A DNA stretch of 64,000 nt from Clostridium merdae (GCF_900176635.1 NZ_FXLN01000004.1:372001-436000), one strand, 5' to 3'. Positions 26,693 to 36,367 are shown, counted from the first letter of the stretch. Made by a program: numbers and translations. The notes: generated from the sequence alone by a model not told the origin.

Positions 26693-26964
26693 TCTAAAAA
26701 GCACCTCTTAATTTATTTTGAACCAATTTATAGAGGTCTTTAAAAATGCCTTTGAAACTCCTGTTTTCGGAGTATTACTTGTTTTTGTGCCCTCGAATTT
26801 ACCTTTTACTGTAATTAAGAAGAAATAACTAGAACGAAATGGGCTATGCTATAAAACAGATTAAATATTAAGAATCTTATAAAATGCTTTTCGTTGACTT
26901 TTACTTATAATTACGTTAGCATGGAAATAAAATTACTTTATTTTGGAAAGGTTGTGCGGCAGGG
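26693..26964. other. Intergenic region before the AI-2E family gene
   Basis: This AT-rich stretch, together with the terminator before it, leaves over 300 bp without a gene. Apart from the probable promoter at 26894-26922 I see no structure or conserved reading frame. Confidence 0.5.
26894..26922 (+). promoter_or_regulatory. Probable sigma-A promoter of the AI-2E family gene
   Basis: TTGACT (26894-26899) and TAGCAT (26917-26922) are separated by 17 bp. The -35 is near consensus and the -10 matches four of six bases. The start codon is 43 bp downstream. Confidence 0.45.
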
Positions 26965-28227
26965 ATGAATTGGGAAGAAATCCTGTCGGACCATAAACTG
27001 TGGAAGATGATCCGCGGCAAGCTGATCTTTTTTATTTCATTTACGGTTGGTCTGATTTTTGTTCTATTCCATATTGAAAATGTATCAAACGTCATTTCTT
27101 ACATTCTATCATTATTTGGTCCATTACTGGTAGGTATAGGCGTTGCTTATGTGGTAAATGTTCTGGTTCGCTTTATAGAAAATAAACTATTCGCACCACT
27201 CAATAAAAAGGGATGGAAGCAGTGGCTTAAAATGCGCCGCGGCATAAGCATTTTACTTGCGTTTGCCTTTTTATCGTTGGTTGTTTGGCTATTCATCATT
27301 TATATTGTTCCAGAGTTTATTAGTTCTCTTAGCTTCTTTTCGGAGAATCTTCCCGCATATATCAACCAGTTTTCGCAATGGTTGACGGGATTGGCAAATG
27401 AATTCGATTGGAGTAAAGAGACCCAAAGCCTTTTAAAAGTGGATTGGACGAAACCGCTGGAGAAGGTAACCCAAACCGTAAGTGATTTAGCTACCTCATT
27501 GGTGTCAGCTACGATTAGTATTGCATCTGGAATCATTTCGTTTGTACTCAGTGTGATTTTCTCAATCTATATTTTATTTAGCAAAGAGCGCTTAATTCGA
27601 AATATTCGGAGAGTTTTGTACGCGTTTTTCCCCAAAGAGAAAGCACAGCGCTTGGTAGCGATAGGCGTGCTTACAAACCGTACTTTTTCTGGTTTTGTTA
27701 CTGGGCAGATGACAGAGGCGGTTATAATTGGTTCTTTATGTTACCTTGGTATGACGGTAATGAGTTTACCCTACGCCATTATGATTAGTGTAATCATTTC
27801 TATGACAAGCCTGGTTCCCATTTTAGGCGCTTATTTAGGCGGTGCCATTGGCGCCTTTGTCCTGTTGATGATTAACCCAATTTATAGCTTGTGGTTCCTC
27901 ATTTTCTTAGTGCTTCTCCAGCAATTTGAGGGTAACGTTATTTACCCACGCGTTGTTGGCAATTCCATTGGGTTACCCGGCCTTTGGGTAATGATTGCTA
28001 TTTTACTCTGCGGTAACCTGTTTGGCATTATTGGCATTTTGCTTGGCGTACCGTTATTCTCCGTGTTTTACGCACTGCTTCGTCAAGAAACCGAGCTAAA
28101 GCTAAAAGAAAGAGAAATTACTGAGGAAGAGGTTATGGGGAAGCCTCCTGTCGTAGTGCCTGAAACCAAAGCAGACAAGCTGGTGGAATCCGACAAAGAA
28201 TCCGCAGAAGAAACCAAAATTGACTAA
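26965..28227 (+). CDS. AI-2E family (PerM/DUF20) transporter
   Basis: This 420-residue polytopic protein has seven or eight hydrophobic segments. The family motif PILGAYLGGAIGAF and the segment QQFEGNVIYPRVVG with G-LPGLWVM are clear. Members include TqsA, linked to autoinducer-2 release, and YtvI/PerM; some act as sodium-proton antiporters. The C-terminal 45 residues are charged, rich in Glu and Lys, and probably cytoplasmic. The specific substrate is not known. Confidence 0.88.
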   Translation: MNWEEILSDHKLWKMIRGKLIFFISFTVGLIFVLFHIENVSNVISYILSLFGPLLVGIGVAYVVNVLVRFIENKLFAPLNKKGWKQWLKMRRGISILLAFAFLSLVVWLFIIYIVPEFISSLSFFSENLPAYINQFSQWLTGLANEFDWSKETQSLLKVDWTKPLEKVTQTVSDLATSLVSATISIASGIISFVLSVIFSIYILFSKERLIRNIRRVLYAFFPKEKAQRLVAIGVLTNRTFSGFVTGQMTEAVIIGSLCYLGMTVMSLPYAIMISVIISMTSLVPILGAYLGGAIGAFVLLMINPIYSLWFLIFLVLLQQFEGNVIYPRVVGNSIGLPGLWVMIAILLCGNLFGIIGILLGVPLFSVFYALLRQETELKLKEREITEEEVMGKPPVVVPETKADKLVESDKESAEETKID

Positions 28228-28318
28228 AAATTTACAGTTTGGTCACGTCTGCCTCTTTTATTTCTGCTATCATCGGAGGCGTGTAAATAAAGAGCACGGG
28301 AAAGGGGCAAGTTTGTAA

Positions 28319-28948
28319 ATGCAAGAGTGGATTATTCAAACGATGAATCAGTTTGGCTATATTGGGATTATGCTGCTGATTGCAATAGAAAACATTTTTC
28401 CTCCAATACCATCAGAGGTGATACTCACCTTCGGCGGGTTTTTAACCACGTATACAGAAATGAAGGTGTGGGGAGTTATCATTGCTGCCACCATCGGCGC
28501 TGTAATTGGCGCTTTGGTTTTGTATGGCGTTGGCCGATTTTTTCCGCCAGAGCGTATCGAAGGCTGGCTGGACGGTCGTTTGGGGCAAATTTTGCACTTT
28601 AAACGGGAAGATGTGGAGAGAGCTGCTCAGTGGTTTACAAATAAGGGGAAAATAACCGTTTTTGTATGCCGTTTTGTTCCTATCATTCGTAGTTTGATTT
28701 CCATCCCTGCTGGAATGACCAAAATGTCTATGGGTGTCTTTTTGCTGTATACTACAGCAGGAACATTTCTTTGGAATACTGTTTTGGTACATTTGGGAGT
28801 TTTCGCTGGCGAGTCTTGGGAGCGCATTGCAGATTATGTAGATGTATACGCACATGCAACCCTTATCGTATTAATTATCGTATTTGTAATTGGAGCAATT
28901 GTGTTTTATAAGACAAGAATTGCTAAAAAAAATAAAGAAGAAGTTTAA
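28319..28948 (+). CDS. DedA-family membrane protein
   Basis: This 209-residue DedA/SNARE-associated protein has the N-terminal motif IENIFPPIPSEVIL and the central signature CRFVPIIRSLISIPAGMTKM, with four or five hydrophobic segments. DedA proteins are undecaprenyl-phosphate or phospholipid flippases/scramblases linked to proton motive force, so a role in recycling the cell-wall lipid carrier is likely. It is about 90 bp after the AI-2E gene, probably in the same transcript. Confidence 0.92.
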   Translation: MQEWIIQTMNQFGYIGIMLLIAIENIFPPIPSEVILTFGGFLTTYTEMKVWGVIIAATIGAVIGALVLYGVGRFFPPERIEGWLDGRLGQILHFKREDVERAAQWFTNKGKITVFVCRFVPIIRSLISIPAGMTKMSMGVFLLYTTAGTFLWNTVLVHLGVFAGESWERIADYVDVYAHATLIVLIIVFVIGAIVFYKTRIAKKNKEEV

Positions 28949-28959
28949 AATAAAAATTG

Positions 28960-29003
28960 CACCCCATTTGTTAGACAGTATGATACTGAAAACAAATGGG
29001 GTG
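28960..29003. terminator. Intrinsic terminator between convergent genes
   Basis: CACCCCATTTGTT (28960-28972) and AACAAATGGGGTG (28991-29003) form a perfect 13-bp stem. The better T-tract lies on the minus-strand side (AAAAAT before 28960), so it ends the GNAT-galE operon and probably also dedA. Confidence 0.8.
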
Positions 29004-29026
29004 TAGTTTATAGACCAGAGCCTTTT

Positions 29027-29449
29027 TTATTCTAACATAGCTTTTTCACGCATTCGTTCTGGGTTTAAAAATTTGCCCATACCCGTTTTTAGGCGAGCAA
29101 AGCCAAATCGCTCATAGAATGCTTCTTTTCCAGGTGAGGCATATAAAATTACATTGCTTTCTGGCAATTGCTTTGAAATCTCTTCCAGCAAAAGCTTGCC
29201 TAGGCCATTTCCTTGGTATTCCGGTAGCAGGGCAATGTCGTATAGGGCAGACTGAAAAGCGGCGTCAGAAAGTGCACGTCCGCAGCCAATCAAGCGTTGA
29301 CCATCCCGCAGAAAAACAACGGCAAAGCTGTTTTTGAATGCAATTTGGAACTTTTCAGCTGGGTGAGGGGATAGGCCGGCGACCTCAATAACCTCTGCGA
29401 GCTCTTCCCAGTCGATATTCTGACAATCTTTTTCTATGATTAAATTCAT
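29027..29449 (-). CDS. GNAT-family N-acetyltransferase
   Basis: This 140-residue GNAT protein has a central LYDIALLPEYQGNGLGKLLLE acetyl-CoA-binding strand and loop and a C-terminal FYERFGFARLKTGMG motif. This short form resembles YjdJ-like and AttT-like enzymes. It overlaps the end of galE by 4 bp, so it is translated with it. The substrate is unknown. Confidence 0.88.
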   Translation of the reverse strand: MNLIIEKDCQNIDWEELAEVIEVAGLSPHPAEKFQIAFKNSFAVVFLRDGQRLIGCGRALSDAAFQSALYDIALLPEYQGNGLGKLLLEEISKQLPESNVILYASPGKEAFYERFGFARLKTGMGKFLNPERMREKAMLE

Positions 29450-30477
29450 TTCGCTACCAGCTCTCTTTCTGAAGGGCTTTTCATTTTAATAAAATTCCAG
29501 GAATCGCGGCACATATCAGCTAGTGTGAACTGAGCCTGCCAGCCCAATTCTTGCATAGCCTTGCTTGCATCCGCAAAGTACTCCGGTAAATCGCCAGCCC
29601 GGCGGGGGGCGAACTGGTAGGGAACCGGCACGCCAGATTCCTGTTCAAATGTTTTTACAACCTCTAATACTGAACTTCCCTGACCCGTGCCAAGATTATA
29701 AACACTCGCACCTTCTTGTGCGAATAATGCGTTTAGTGCTTTTACATGACCAACTGCAAGATCGCAAACATGAATGTAATCACGAACACCAGTACCATCT
29801 TTGGTAGGGTAGTCATTACCGAATATATTCAAATAAGGCAGTGTGCCTTGGGCTACACGCATAATATAAGGCATTAAATTATTGGGGATACCATTTGGGT
29901 CTTCGCCAATTAAGCCGCTTGGGTGAGCCCCGATCGGATTAAAATAACGCAGCAGCATGGTGCTCCAGCGAGAATCGCTTTGGCAAAGGTCTCTCAGAAT
30001 CTGTTCAATCATCGCTTTGGTAGTTCCGTAGGGGTTGGTTGTTTGCCCAGTGGGCATGTCCTCTTTATAAGGAATGGGATTATTCTCTCCGTAAACCGTG
30101 GCTGAAGAGCTAAAGACTAGCCTGCGTACACCGTTTTGCTCCATTTGTTCTAATAGGTTTAAAGTACCGGTAACATTATTCCGGTAATATAAAGTGGGCT
30201 TTTGCACGCTTTCGCCAACGGCTTTCAGGCCGGCAAAATGAATAACCGCATCAATCTTCTCTTCCTGAAAAACCTGAGCCAGTGCTTTTTCGTCAATCAA
30301 ATCACAGTTGTAAGAGGGAAAGTACTTGCCTGTGATTTCGTGTATTGCATCCAGTGTGGCAGGGGAAGAGTTACAGAAATTATCTACAACACAAATTCGA
30401 TATCCGTTTTGCAGAAGCTCTACACAGGTGTGGCTGCCGATAAATCCGGCACCACCGGTTACCAAAATAGTTTTCAT
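29446..30477 (-). CDS. galE: UDP-glucose 4-epimerase GalE
   Basis: GalE interconverts UDP-glucose and UDP-galactose with tightly bound NAD. The 343-residue protein begins with the Rossmann motif TGGAGFIGSH, contains the catalytic SSSATVYGE and the Tyr-x3-Lys of NPYGTTKAMIE, and ends with GWQAQFTLADMC. It is the middle gene of a three-gene minus-strand operon with an amidohydrolase and an acetyltransferase. UDP-GlcNAc could also be a substrate in this family. Confidence 0.95.
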   Translation of the reverse strand: MKTILVTGGAGFIGSHTCVELLQNGYRICVVDNFCNSSPATLDAIHEITGKYFPSYNCDLIDEKALAQVFQEEKIDAVIHFAGLKAVGESVQKPTLYYRNNVTGTLNLLEQMEQNGVRRLVFSSSATVYGENNPIPYKEDMPTGQTTNPYGTTKAMIEQILRDLCQSDSRWSTMLLRYFNPIGAHPSGLIGEDPNGIPNNLMPYIMRVAQGTLPYLNIFGNDYPTKDGTGVRDYIHVCDLAVGHVKALNALFAQEGASVYNLGTGQGSSVLEVVKTFEQESGVPVPYQFAPRRAGDLPEYFADASKAMQELGWQAQFTLADMCRDSWNFIKMKSPSERELVAK

Positions 30478-30494
30478 CGGAATATCCTCCGCTT

Positions 30495-31313
30495 TTATTC
30501 CGGGCTTTTTCCGGATTTTTCGTTGAGTCCTAGTAAGTATTGGGCATTGTTCCAGTAAATATCCTCAATAATTGATTGGGGAAGATTTAAGTGCTCCAAA
30601 TAACGCAGTTGTTCCTGAGGGTTGCTCCAAGGGCAATCGCTGGCGAACAACACTCTTTCAGAACCATGACGTAATATCATTTTTTTGGCTTGTTCTGGTT
30701 TTACAATTAGATACGACATTGAGGTGTCAATATAAACATTTTCAAGGCCGATTAAGTATTCTTCCGCTTCTTCACTGCGCCTCATACCGCCCATGTGCGC
30801 TGCGATGATTTTCATGTGTGGAAAATCACGCGCTACCTTCGCCAATGCTTTTGGTGGTGTATGCACCAAATTGGGGGATACAGGGTCCCACCCAGCATGG
30901 AAGGTGACGGGTATGCCTAACTCCTGTATTGCATCGTAAATAGGGTAAGCCTTGGGGTCGTCCACAAAGTAGCGTTGGTATTCTGGGTGTAGCTTTACAC
31001 CGTAAAGACCAAGGCCGTGAATACGCCAAACTTCTTCCACAGCATCTGGTGCGTCAGGGTGTACTGAACCAAAACTATAAAAAAAGCTGTCTTGAACCTG
31101 CGCAGCCCAGTTGTTCACATTTGTTTGCTGTTCGGGCTTTGTTGCAATGTTCATGACGGCAGCTCCAGAAATCCCCCAAGCTTGCAGCATCTCTCTAGTA
31201 TGAGAAAGAGTCGCTTTTGTAACGGGAGAAACATGGCTTGTCTCACCGATACCAGAAAGAGCTTTTTTCGCAAGAAAATCTGGAAATATATGAACGTGCA
31301 TATCGAAAATCAT
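30495..31313 (-). CDS. Amidohydrolase-2 family (TIM-barrel) hydrolase or decarboxylase
   Basis: This 272-residue metal-dependent TIM-barrel protein has the N-terminal metal motif FDMHVHIFPD, then KLHPEYQ, TFHAGWD, AAHMGG and the C-terminal aspartate in FASDCPW. These are the hallmarks of the amidohydrolase-2 family, which includes decarboxylases and lactonases. It is the first gene of the operon with galE, 17 bp upstream of it. The substrate is not known. Confidence 0.85.
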   Translation of the reverse strand: MIFDMHVHIFPDFLAKKALSGIGETSHVSPVTKATLSHTREMLQAWGISGAAVMNIATKPEQQTNVNNWAAQVQDSFFYSFGSVHPDAPDAVEEVWRIHGLGLYGVKLHPEYQRYFVDDPKAYPIYDAIQELGIPVTFHAGWDPVSPNLVHTPPKALAKVARDFPHMKIIAAHMGGMRRSEEAEEYLIGLENVYIDTSMSYLIVKPEQAKKMILRHGSERVLFASDCPWSNPQEQLRYLEHLNLPQSIIEDIYWNNAQYLLGLNEKSGKSPE

Positions 31314-31377
31314 AATATGGATATGGAATCCTTTCCTGTAAGTACTGCCTTTATTTTACACGCTTTTCTCTTGAAAA

Positions 31378-31414
31378 ACAAGGCATAGCAATCAGCGTGA
31401 TTGCTATGCCTTGT
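31378..31414 (-). terminator. Intrinsic terminator of the fliD-fliS operon
   Basis: A 17-bp perfect stem (ACAAGGCATAGCAATCA 31378-31394 with its complement at 31398-31414) has a GCG loop. T runs follow on both strands. On the minus strand it closes the flagellar operon 8 bp after the last stop codon. Confidence 0.92.
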
Positions 31415-31421
31415 TTTTTTG

Positions 31422-31862
31422 CTACTGGTAGGTAAACAGAGTATTTTGTTCACCCTGCTGTTTTAATTCAGCAAGCTGATTTTTTGTATTCTCACGCTGT
31501 GCCAACAAAAAATCCAGTGTAGAACGGTTTAAAGCCGCAGCCTGACGAAACATTACATTAATATCTTTCACCAAAGTTAATGCCTTTTGTTCTTCTGGAG
31601 AACAAGAATCCTCTTCTACCTGCGCAGCCATTAAACTGCGTAGTCGCACCTGTTCGTTTGGGGCACAAAGCTCTATTTTAGATTGAATCAATACGTTGCA
31701 CTTATCCACTCTCTGCATGAGTAGGCCGCGCTGCTCGAGCAGACCATCCAACTCCAAGGATTCTTCTAATGACTGAACCTCCATCTGCTTGGTTACGTTT
31801 AAGATTTGTTCCATCAGGATTTTCTTTTGCTCCAGGCAGACCAAAAATTCCTGTGTAAGCAT
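31422..31862 (-). CDS. FlgN/FliT-like flagellar export chaperone
   Basis: This 146-residue, strongly alpha-helical and probably coiled-coil protein is rich in Glu, Gln and Leu, with an AALNRS motif in the C-terminal helix, as in the FlgN family (chaperones for hook-associated proteins) or FliT (chaperone for FliD). It is the last gene after fliD and fliS, the usual place of fliT. ATG 31862 is preferred over 31874 because GGAG stands 6 nt upstream of it. Assignment is by context and composition; no single residue is diagnostic. Confidence 0.65.
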   Translation of the reverse strand: MLTQEFLVCLEQKKILMEQILNVTKQMEVQSLEESLELDGLLEQRGLLMQRVDKCNVLIQSKIELCAPNEQVRLRSLMAAQVEEDSCSPEEQKALTLVKDINVMFRQAAALNRSTLDFLLAQRENTKNQLAELKQQGEQNTLFTYQ

Positions 31863-31889
31863 GATGTTCTCCATTCTTTGCCGCGAGTC

Positions 31890-32267
31890 TTATTTTTTAA
31901 TATGAATCAGCTTTTCTGCCTGCACCCAAGTATCGCGCATATCATTTACAAGGGGGAGAATATCATTCAAAAGCTGAGGATCGCGGCGAATCTCAGCACG
32001 GATGATTTGCTGATTGCAAAAATAATATAAATCATATAAGTCTTTTGAAATAGGGTACTTAAAATCTAGAATAGAAGATAGGTACTGAAAAATACTTTTG
32101 CATTTCTGCGTGCATTTCTCTGAATTAATGAAATCATTTTCCTTCATAAGCATCGTAGCATGATGAAGGTTTTTTATCACTTCATCAAACAGTAGAACGA
32201 GCTGTTCACCACGAGACATAGTGGAAATAGATTGTTGCTTGTATTGTAAAATTGCATTGCTTTGCAT
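31890..32267 (-). CDS. fliS: FliS, flagellin-specific export chaperone
   Basis: FliS is a cytoplasmic four-helix protein that binds the C-terminus of flagellin and keeps it from polymerising before export. At 125 residues it has family length. It shows the N-terminal QYKQQSISTMSRGEQLVLLFDEVI segment split across its usual helix 1 and 2, and ends with WVQAEKLIH. It starts 21 bp after fliD, with a GAGGTG site, in the standard fliD-fliS order. Confidence 0.93.
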   Translation of the reverse strand: MQSNAILQYKQQSISTMSRGEQLVLLFDEVIKNLHHATMLMKENDFINSEKCTQKCKSIFQYLSSILDFKYPISKDLYDLYYFCNQQIIRAEIRRDPQLLNDILPLVNDMRDTWVQAEKLIHIKK

Positions 32268-32288
32268 GGCACACCTCTATTTTAACCA

Positions 32289-34970
32289 TCAGGAGGAACT
32301 ATTTTGTGAAAAGAAACTTGCCTGAGAATTCATTCTTGCAATATATGTTTCCAGCGCAGAAAACTTATTGTAATAATATTGCTGCTGTGAAGTAAGACGA
32401 ACCTTTAAAGCCTTTACCTGTGTATCGTATTCTTTCATTTGCTTTGCCAAATCACTCTGGTCTACCTTACTTGTACTCGAGCCGGCTTTTGAGATTAGCT
32501 TACCGGTATCTACCAGACTATCATTCGTGTATTTTTTAATGATTGTTTGCAAACGGTTTGCGATGCCATCCGTAGTGGTAAAGAGTTCAGAGACTTTTTC
32601 GGGGTCCGAATTTAAAATGGATTTCAGCTTGTCTTCATCTACCGTTAGCTTTCCATTTTCTTTGTAATCCTTTGCTTCAATACCAATTTGATATAAGGCT
32701 CCGCTTACAGAGGAAACAAAATTCGTCATACCTGAGCGCCACTCCTGAGCAAATTCGCTTAACAGTGAGTCATTAAACATAAGGCCTTGCTTTGCCTTTT
32801 TCTCCCATGTGGTTATTTGGCTCTCGCTCATATCTGCTTTTTGATCGTCCGTTAAAGGTAAAAACTTTCCTTCGGTTGGTAGTGGTTTTTTTTCGGTATA
32901 CATTGTGTTGACTGCATTTAAAATTGCATTGTAATCATCTACAAAAGTCTTGATTTTTGTTACAAGGTCATCATTCTTCGATTCCACTACGAAAGAAATG
33001 GGATCCATATCAGGTACTTCAACGGGATTCCCATCAGAACCGGTAACCGTTTTTGTTGGAGTTGTTTTTTGAAGCTCAAAGTTTACTCCGTCCATGGTAA
33101 AGCTATTATTGCTTCGCGTAATGGTTTCAAAGGATTGCCCTTTGTCAAAGCTAATTTGCATTATAGCATCTTGGCCAGCTTCACCATTTACTTCGCTTGC
33201 TCCAAATAGTGCCTTTGAGAGGTTTCCGGCTCCGGTTACATCCTTAATCTCAACCTTACTATTGGCGCCACCATTTTTTGCAACTACGCTAAAACGGTCT
33301 AATGTACTGGAGTAAGAAATTGTAACGTTAGCATCCGAATCGTTATTGATTTTCTTCATAATAGTATCAATACTATCGTTTGGCTTAAAAGAAAACTCTT
33401 TTCCATTAATAGAGATTTTGTACTCTGAAAGTAAAGCAGTATTGCCCTCTGAGTCTGTGTTTGTTTCAAGCGGTGAGGCAAAATTTGCATTTACATCACG
33501 AAGCGTTTTATTCATGTTGATGCGGTTTGATTCACCAGCATACACATTTAAAGCGCCACCCATACCAAGAACTCCACTTTTACTGGAGGAAGTAATCGTT
33601 AACACGTTTGTATCACTGGTTGAGCCACCTTTTGTTGCAAAGGCTAGCCCGCCATCCTTTTCAGTAACCTGTATTTTATTAGTTCCAAAAGCAGAGTCCA
33701 GCTTTCCTTGTAAATAGCTCTTTAAGCTTGCAGGGTCTTGGAAGTTTGCAATGTCACTTTCATTAAAGGAAATGGTTTTGGAAAGGCCATTTAAGTCAAA
33801 GGTTAGGTTAGCTCCCGATAGAGACTCCCCTAAATAGGATTTGTACAATGCACTTTTGTCTACCTTACCGGTAGTAGAATAGGCACCACCGCTATCCAGA
33901 CCTAAGCCATTGAGCAAATTTTTGCTTCCACCGGTAACGGAAACAGAACTGCCGTCGGTCGAATTTAAAGATACATTTCCAGTTTCATCAACTGAAAACT
34001 TCACTTTCTTAGCTAAATCAGCATTAGTCTTTAAGGAATCATTGAGAGTGGTCTCCAATTCCTTATAATAAAGGCTGTCCTCTTTGCCAACGGAAAGAGA
34101 TAGAGTGGAGGGAACAGTGAAAGTATATTCAGTTCCTCCAGCCGTCAGATTTAGTTTAGATCCGGCTGCAATGGAATGGTTGGTAAAATAGTCTGCATTT
34201 ATTTCAGTTGAACCAGTTATTGAAGTTCCAGAATCATCTACTTTAAGGCCAAATCCATTCAGTAATGAGTCTGAAGCACTCTTTATCGTTGCCTTCGAGG
34301 TAGAAGCAGAATCTTTGTTTTGAAGAACAAACTTGTTGTCTACAATCGCAGCACTCAATTTGTCGCTTAATCCCTGATCTTGAAGCTGCTGATTAAGCTG
34401 ATGGATGACTTGTGCTGCCTGTGTGGTTTTACCGTCACTTCCTACGGAAAGGGTATAGTCTTTATTTTCAAAGTTGATTTTGATAGAGGCACCGGTGACC
34501 GCGCTTTTCGTCCACTCAGACTGTATGTTACCGGTTTGTATTGCTTGTGTGGAGACTTTATTACTGGCAATAAAAGAAGCCTGCTTTGCAAGCTGCGAAA
34601 TCGATTTAACCTGCATATTTTGCGCAACACTAGCCTGCCCGTTAATAGTTACATATGGAGAATTATTCACAATGGTATTACTGTTAAAAAAGCTAGCATT
34701 GAGAATACTGCTGCTGCTGGAAGAGGAAGAGAAATATTTACTCTTAAACTCTGCAATTGATTTGCTCACGCTCTGGTAAGCCTCTTGCTGCCAAAGAGCG
34801 ATTTGCTTTTTTTGGTTTGCTGTATTAATCTTACTCTGAGTTCTCATAGTAAGCTGTTTTACCAATTCGTCTGTGTCAAGGCCAGACATAAGGCCGGTAA
34901 CACGTTTGGAAGAGCTCGCAGTTGCATAAAGGGAAGAGGAAGATGTGGATTTAGTCGATAAAGAAGCCAT
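32289..34970 (-). CDS. fliD: FliD flagellar cap protein, unusually long
   Basis: FliD caps the filament tip and guides flagellin assembly. The N-terminal coiled region RVTGLMSGLDTDELVKQL with QKKQIALWQQEAYQ and the C-terminal LDTQVKALKVRL-like region with the closing coiled helix identify it. At 893 residues it is far longer than the 450-650 typical of the family. The extra length is in the middle, where LLNGFGL, LLNGLGL and GVLGMGG recur about 110 residues apart within Ser/Thr-rich modules, suggesting tandemly duplicated surface domains. The ATG at 34970 has a GGGGGA site 8 nt upstream. Confidence 0.93.
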   Translation of the reverse strand: MASLSTKSTSSSSLYATASSSKRVTGLMSGLDTDELVKQLTMRTQSKINTANQKKQIALWQQEAYQSVSKSIAEFKSKYFSSSSSSSSILNASFFNSNTIVNNSPYVTINGQASVAQNMQVKSISQLAKQASFIASNKVSTQAIQTGNIQSEWTKSAVTGASIKINFENKDYTLSVGSDGKTTQAAQVIHQLNQQLQDQGLSDKLSAAIVDNKFVLQNKDSASTSKATIKSASDSLLNGFGLKVDDSGTSITGSTEINADYFTNHSIAAGSKLNLTAGGTEYTFTVPSTLSLSVGKEDSLYYKELETTLNDSLKTNADLAKKVKFSVDETGNVSLNSTDGSSVSVTGGSKNLLNGLGLDSGGAYSTTGKVDKSALYKSYLGESLSGANLTFDLNGLSKTISFNESDIANFQDPASLKSYLQGKLDSAFGTNKIQVTEKDGGLAFATKGGSTSDTNVLTITSSSKSGVLGMGGALNVYAGESNRINMNKTLRDVNANFASPLETNTDSEGNTALLSEYKISINGKEFSFKPNDSIDTIMKKINNDSDANVTISYSSTLDRFSVVAKNGGANSKVEIKDVTGAGNLSKALFGASEVNGEAGQDAIMQISFDKGQSFETITRSNNSFTMDGVNFELQKTTPTKTVTGSDGNPVEVPDMDPISFVVESKNDDLVTKIKTFVDDYNAILNAVNTMYTEKKPLPTEGKFLPLTDDQKADMSESQITTWEKKAKQGLMFNDSLLSEFAQEWRSGMTNFVSSVSGALYQIGIEAKDYKENGKLTVDEDKLKSILNSDPEKVSELFTTTDGIANRLQTIIKKYTNDSLVDTGKLISKAGSSTSKVDQSDLAKQMKEYDTQVKALKVRLTSQQQYYYNKFSALETYIARMNSQASFFSQNSSS

Positions 34971-35012
34971 TTTGGTAATCCCCCAGTCCAATTAAAATTC
35001 TTCTTACCTTAT

Positions 35013-35039
35013 ATATCGTATGTTTTTCATAAATCATTA
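35013..35039 (-). promoter_or_regulatory. Sigma-D (flagellar) type promoter of fliD
   Basis: On the minus strand TAAT (35039-35036), a 15-nt spacer and TACGATAT (35020-35013) match the Bacillus sigma-D consensus TAAA-N15-GCCGATAT at most positions. It lies 42 bp before the fliD start codon. This is consensus matching only. Confidence 0.55.
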
Positions 35040-35172
35040 GGGAAAAAAACTAAAGAATTAGTTGCGATTTTCTGAAATAACAATTGCATTTCCTGTACGA
35101 ATATTGTACACTTAGTGCAATAAGTTTTGTTGTACCTTGCTCATTGATGCGAGCATGAAAGAAAGGAAGCAC

Positions 35173-36354
35173 ATGAATTTTGTTCCAATCGATCAGCTGA
35201 AAGAAGGCATGAGGCTGGATCGGGACGTGTATTTGTATGATTACAAGACTTGTAAAGTCGCCATGTTGCGTTCCGGGCAGGTTCTGACCAGTGCGTACAT
35301 TCAAAAGCTTTGCGAATTACAAGTTTTAGGAGCATATATCCATTCCGATGATGATCAAGAGGAACAGCAGGCACGTATATTGCCGCGACCTCGTCCGCCG
35401 ATTAAAAAGGCGCTCAAGCAGGAGGCTATCACTAATCTCGAACACGTTTTCGAGATGTTTGATAAGAATGCGCAGAGCATCAATATCAGCCACATCAATC
35501 AGACTTTGGATGTCTCGAAACAGCTTGTTACCGCCTTAAAAAATAATAAAAACATAGAGCTGAGCATTTTTAACCTAAAGCTGTATGATGATTATACCTA
35601 TAATCACTCTCTTGGGGTAGCGATTTTGGCGATCGCCATCGGGATTTCGATGGGAATGAAGACAAGGGATTTATATGACCTTGGCCTTTGCGGTTTACTG
35701 CACGACATTGGTAAGATGTCGATACCAATTGAGATAATTGCAAAGCCAGCCAGATTAACACCGCAGGAATTTGATATTGTGAAGCTCCACCCCTATAAGG
35801 GTGCCGAGTTTTTTCTAAAGCATAATTTGGTGAATAATAAAATATGTTATGGGATTTTAACGCACCACGAAAAGTTTGATGGTTCCGGTTACCCCAGTGG
35901 GCTAAAGGGAAGCAGTATTCCTTTGTTTGGCCGTATTATTGCGGTAGCAGATGTATATGATGCGTTAACTTCCGTCAGGCCTTACCGCAAACCGTCGTCC
36001 CCCACAGAGGTATTGGAGTATATTATGGGTGGGAGTGGAACAGCGTTTGATGTGGAGGTAGTGGAGGCGTTTCTAAAAAAGGTATCTCCTTATCCGGTTG
36101 GTTCGTGTGTGCGACTGAGTAATGGTGAAATTGCGATTGTTGTCGCACAGAATATCCGGCATCCACTTCGCCCACAAATTCGGCTTTTGAGTGAGCCGGA
36201 TAAAATTTTGGATTTGTATAACGACCGTGATTACTTATGCCTTGTTATTGAGAATGCCTGTAATATTGTTACGGAAGATTTAGAAGAAGAGCTTCTGGAA
36301 GCAGAAGAAGAGGAACAAAGGCAGAAAGAGAAACAAGAGAAAGTAATTTATTAA
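35173..36354 (+). CDS. HD-GYP domain cyclic di-GMP phosphodiesterase
   Basis: This cytoplasmic protein of 393 residues lacks membrane segments. After an N-terminal MshEN/DUF3391-like region of about 130 residues it has an HD-GYP domain: HDIGK for the metal-binding HD pair and HHEKFDGSGYPSGLKG for the GYP loop, both intact. It is expected to hydrolyse cyclic di-GMP. The C-terminus ends in a charged Glu/Lys-rich tail. The ATG at 35173 follows AAAGGAAG, and the sequence after it fits family N-termini. It is divergent from fliD and separated by terminators from the chemotaxis genes. Confidence 0.9.
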   Translation: MNFVPIDQLKEGMRLDRDVYLYDYKTCKVAMLRSGQVLTSAYIQKLCELQVLGAYIHSDDDQEEQQARILPRPRPPIKKALKQEAITNLEHVFEMFDKNAQSINISHINQTLDVSKQLVTALKNNKNIELSIFNLKLYDDYTYNHSLGVAILAIAIGISMGMKTRDLYDLGLCGLLHDIGKMSIPIEIIAKPARLTPQEFDIVKLHPYKGAEFFLKHNLVNNKICYGILTHHEKFDGSGYPSGLKGSSIPLFGRIIAVADVYDALTSVRPYRKPSSPTEVLEYIMGGSGTAFDVEVVEAFLKKVSPYPVGSCVRLSNGEIAIVVAQNIRHPLRPQIRLLSEPDKILDLYNDRDYLCLVIENACNIVTEDLEEELLEAEEEEQRQKEKQEKVIY

Positions 36355-36367
36355 TGTTACAAAACAG

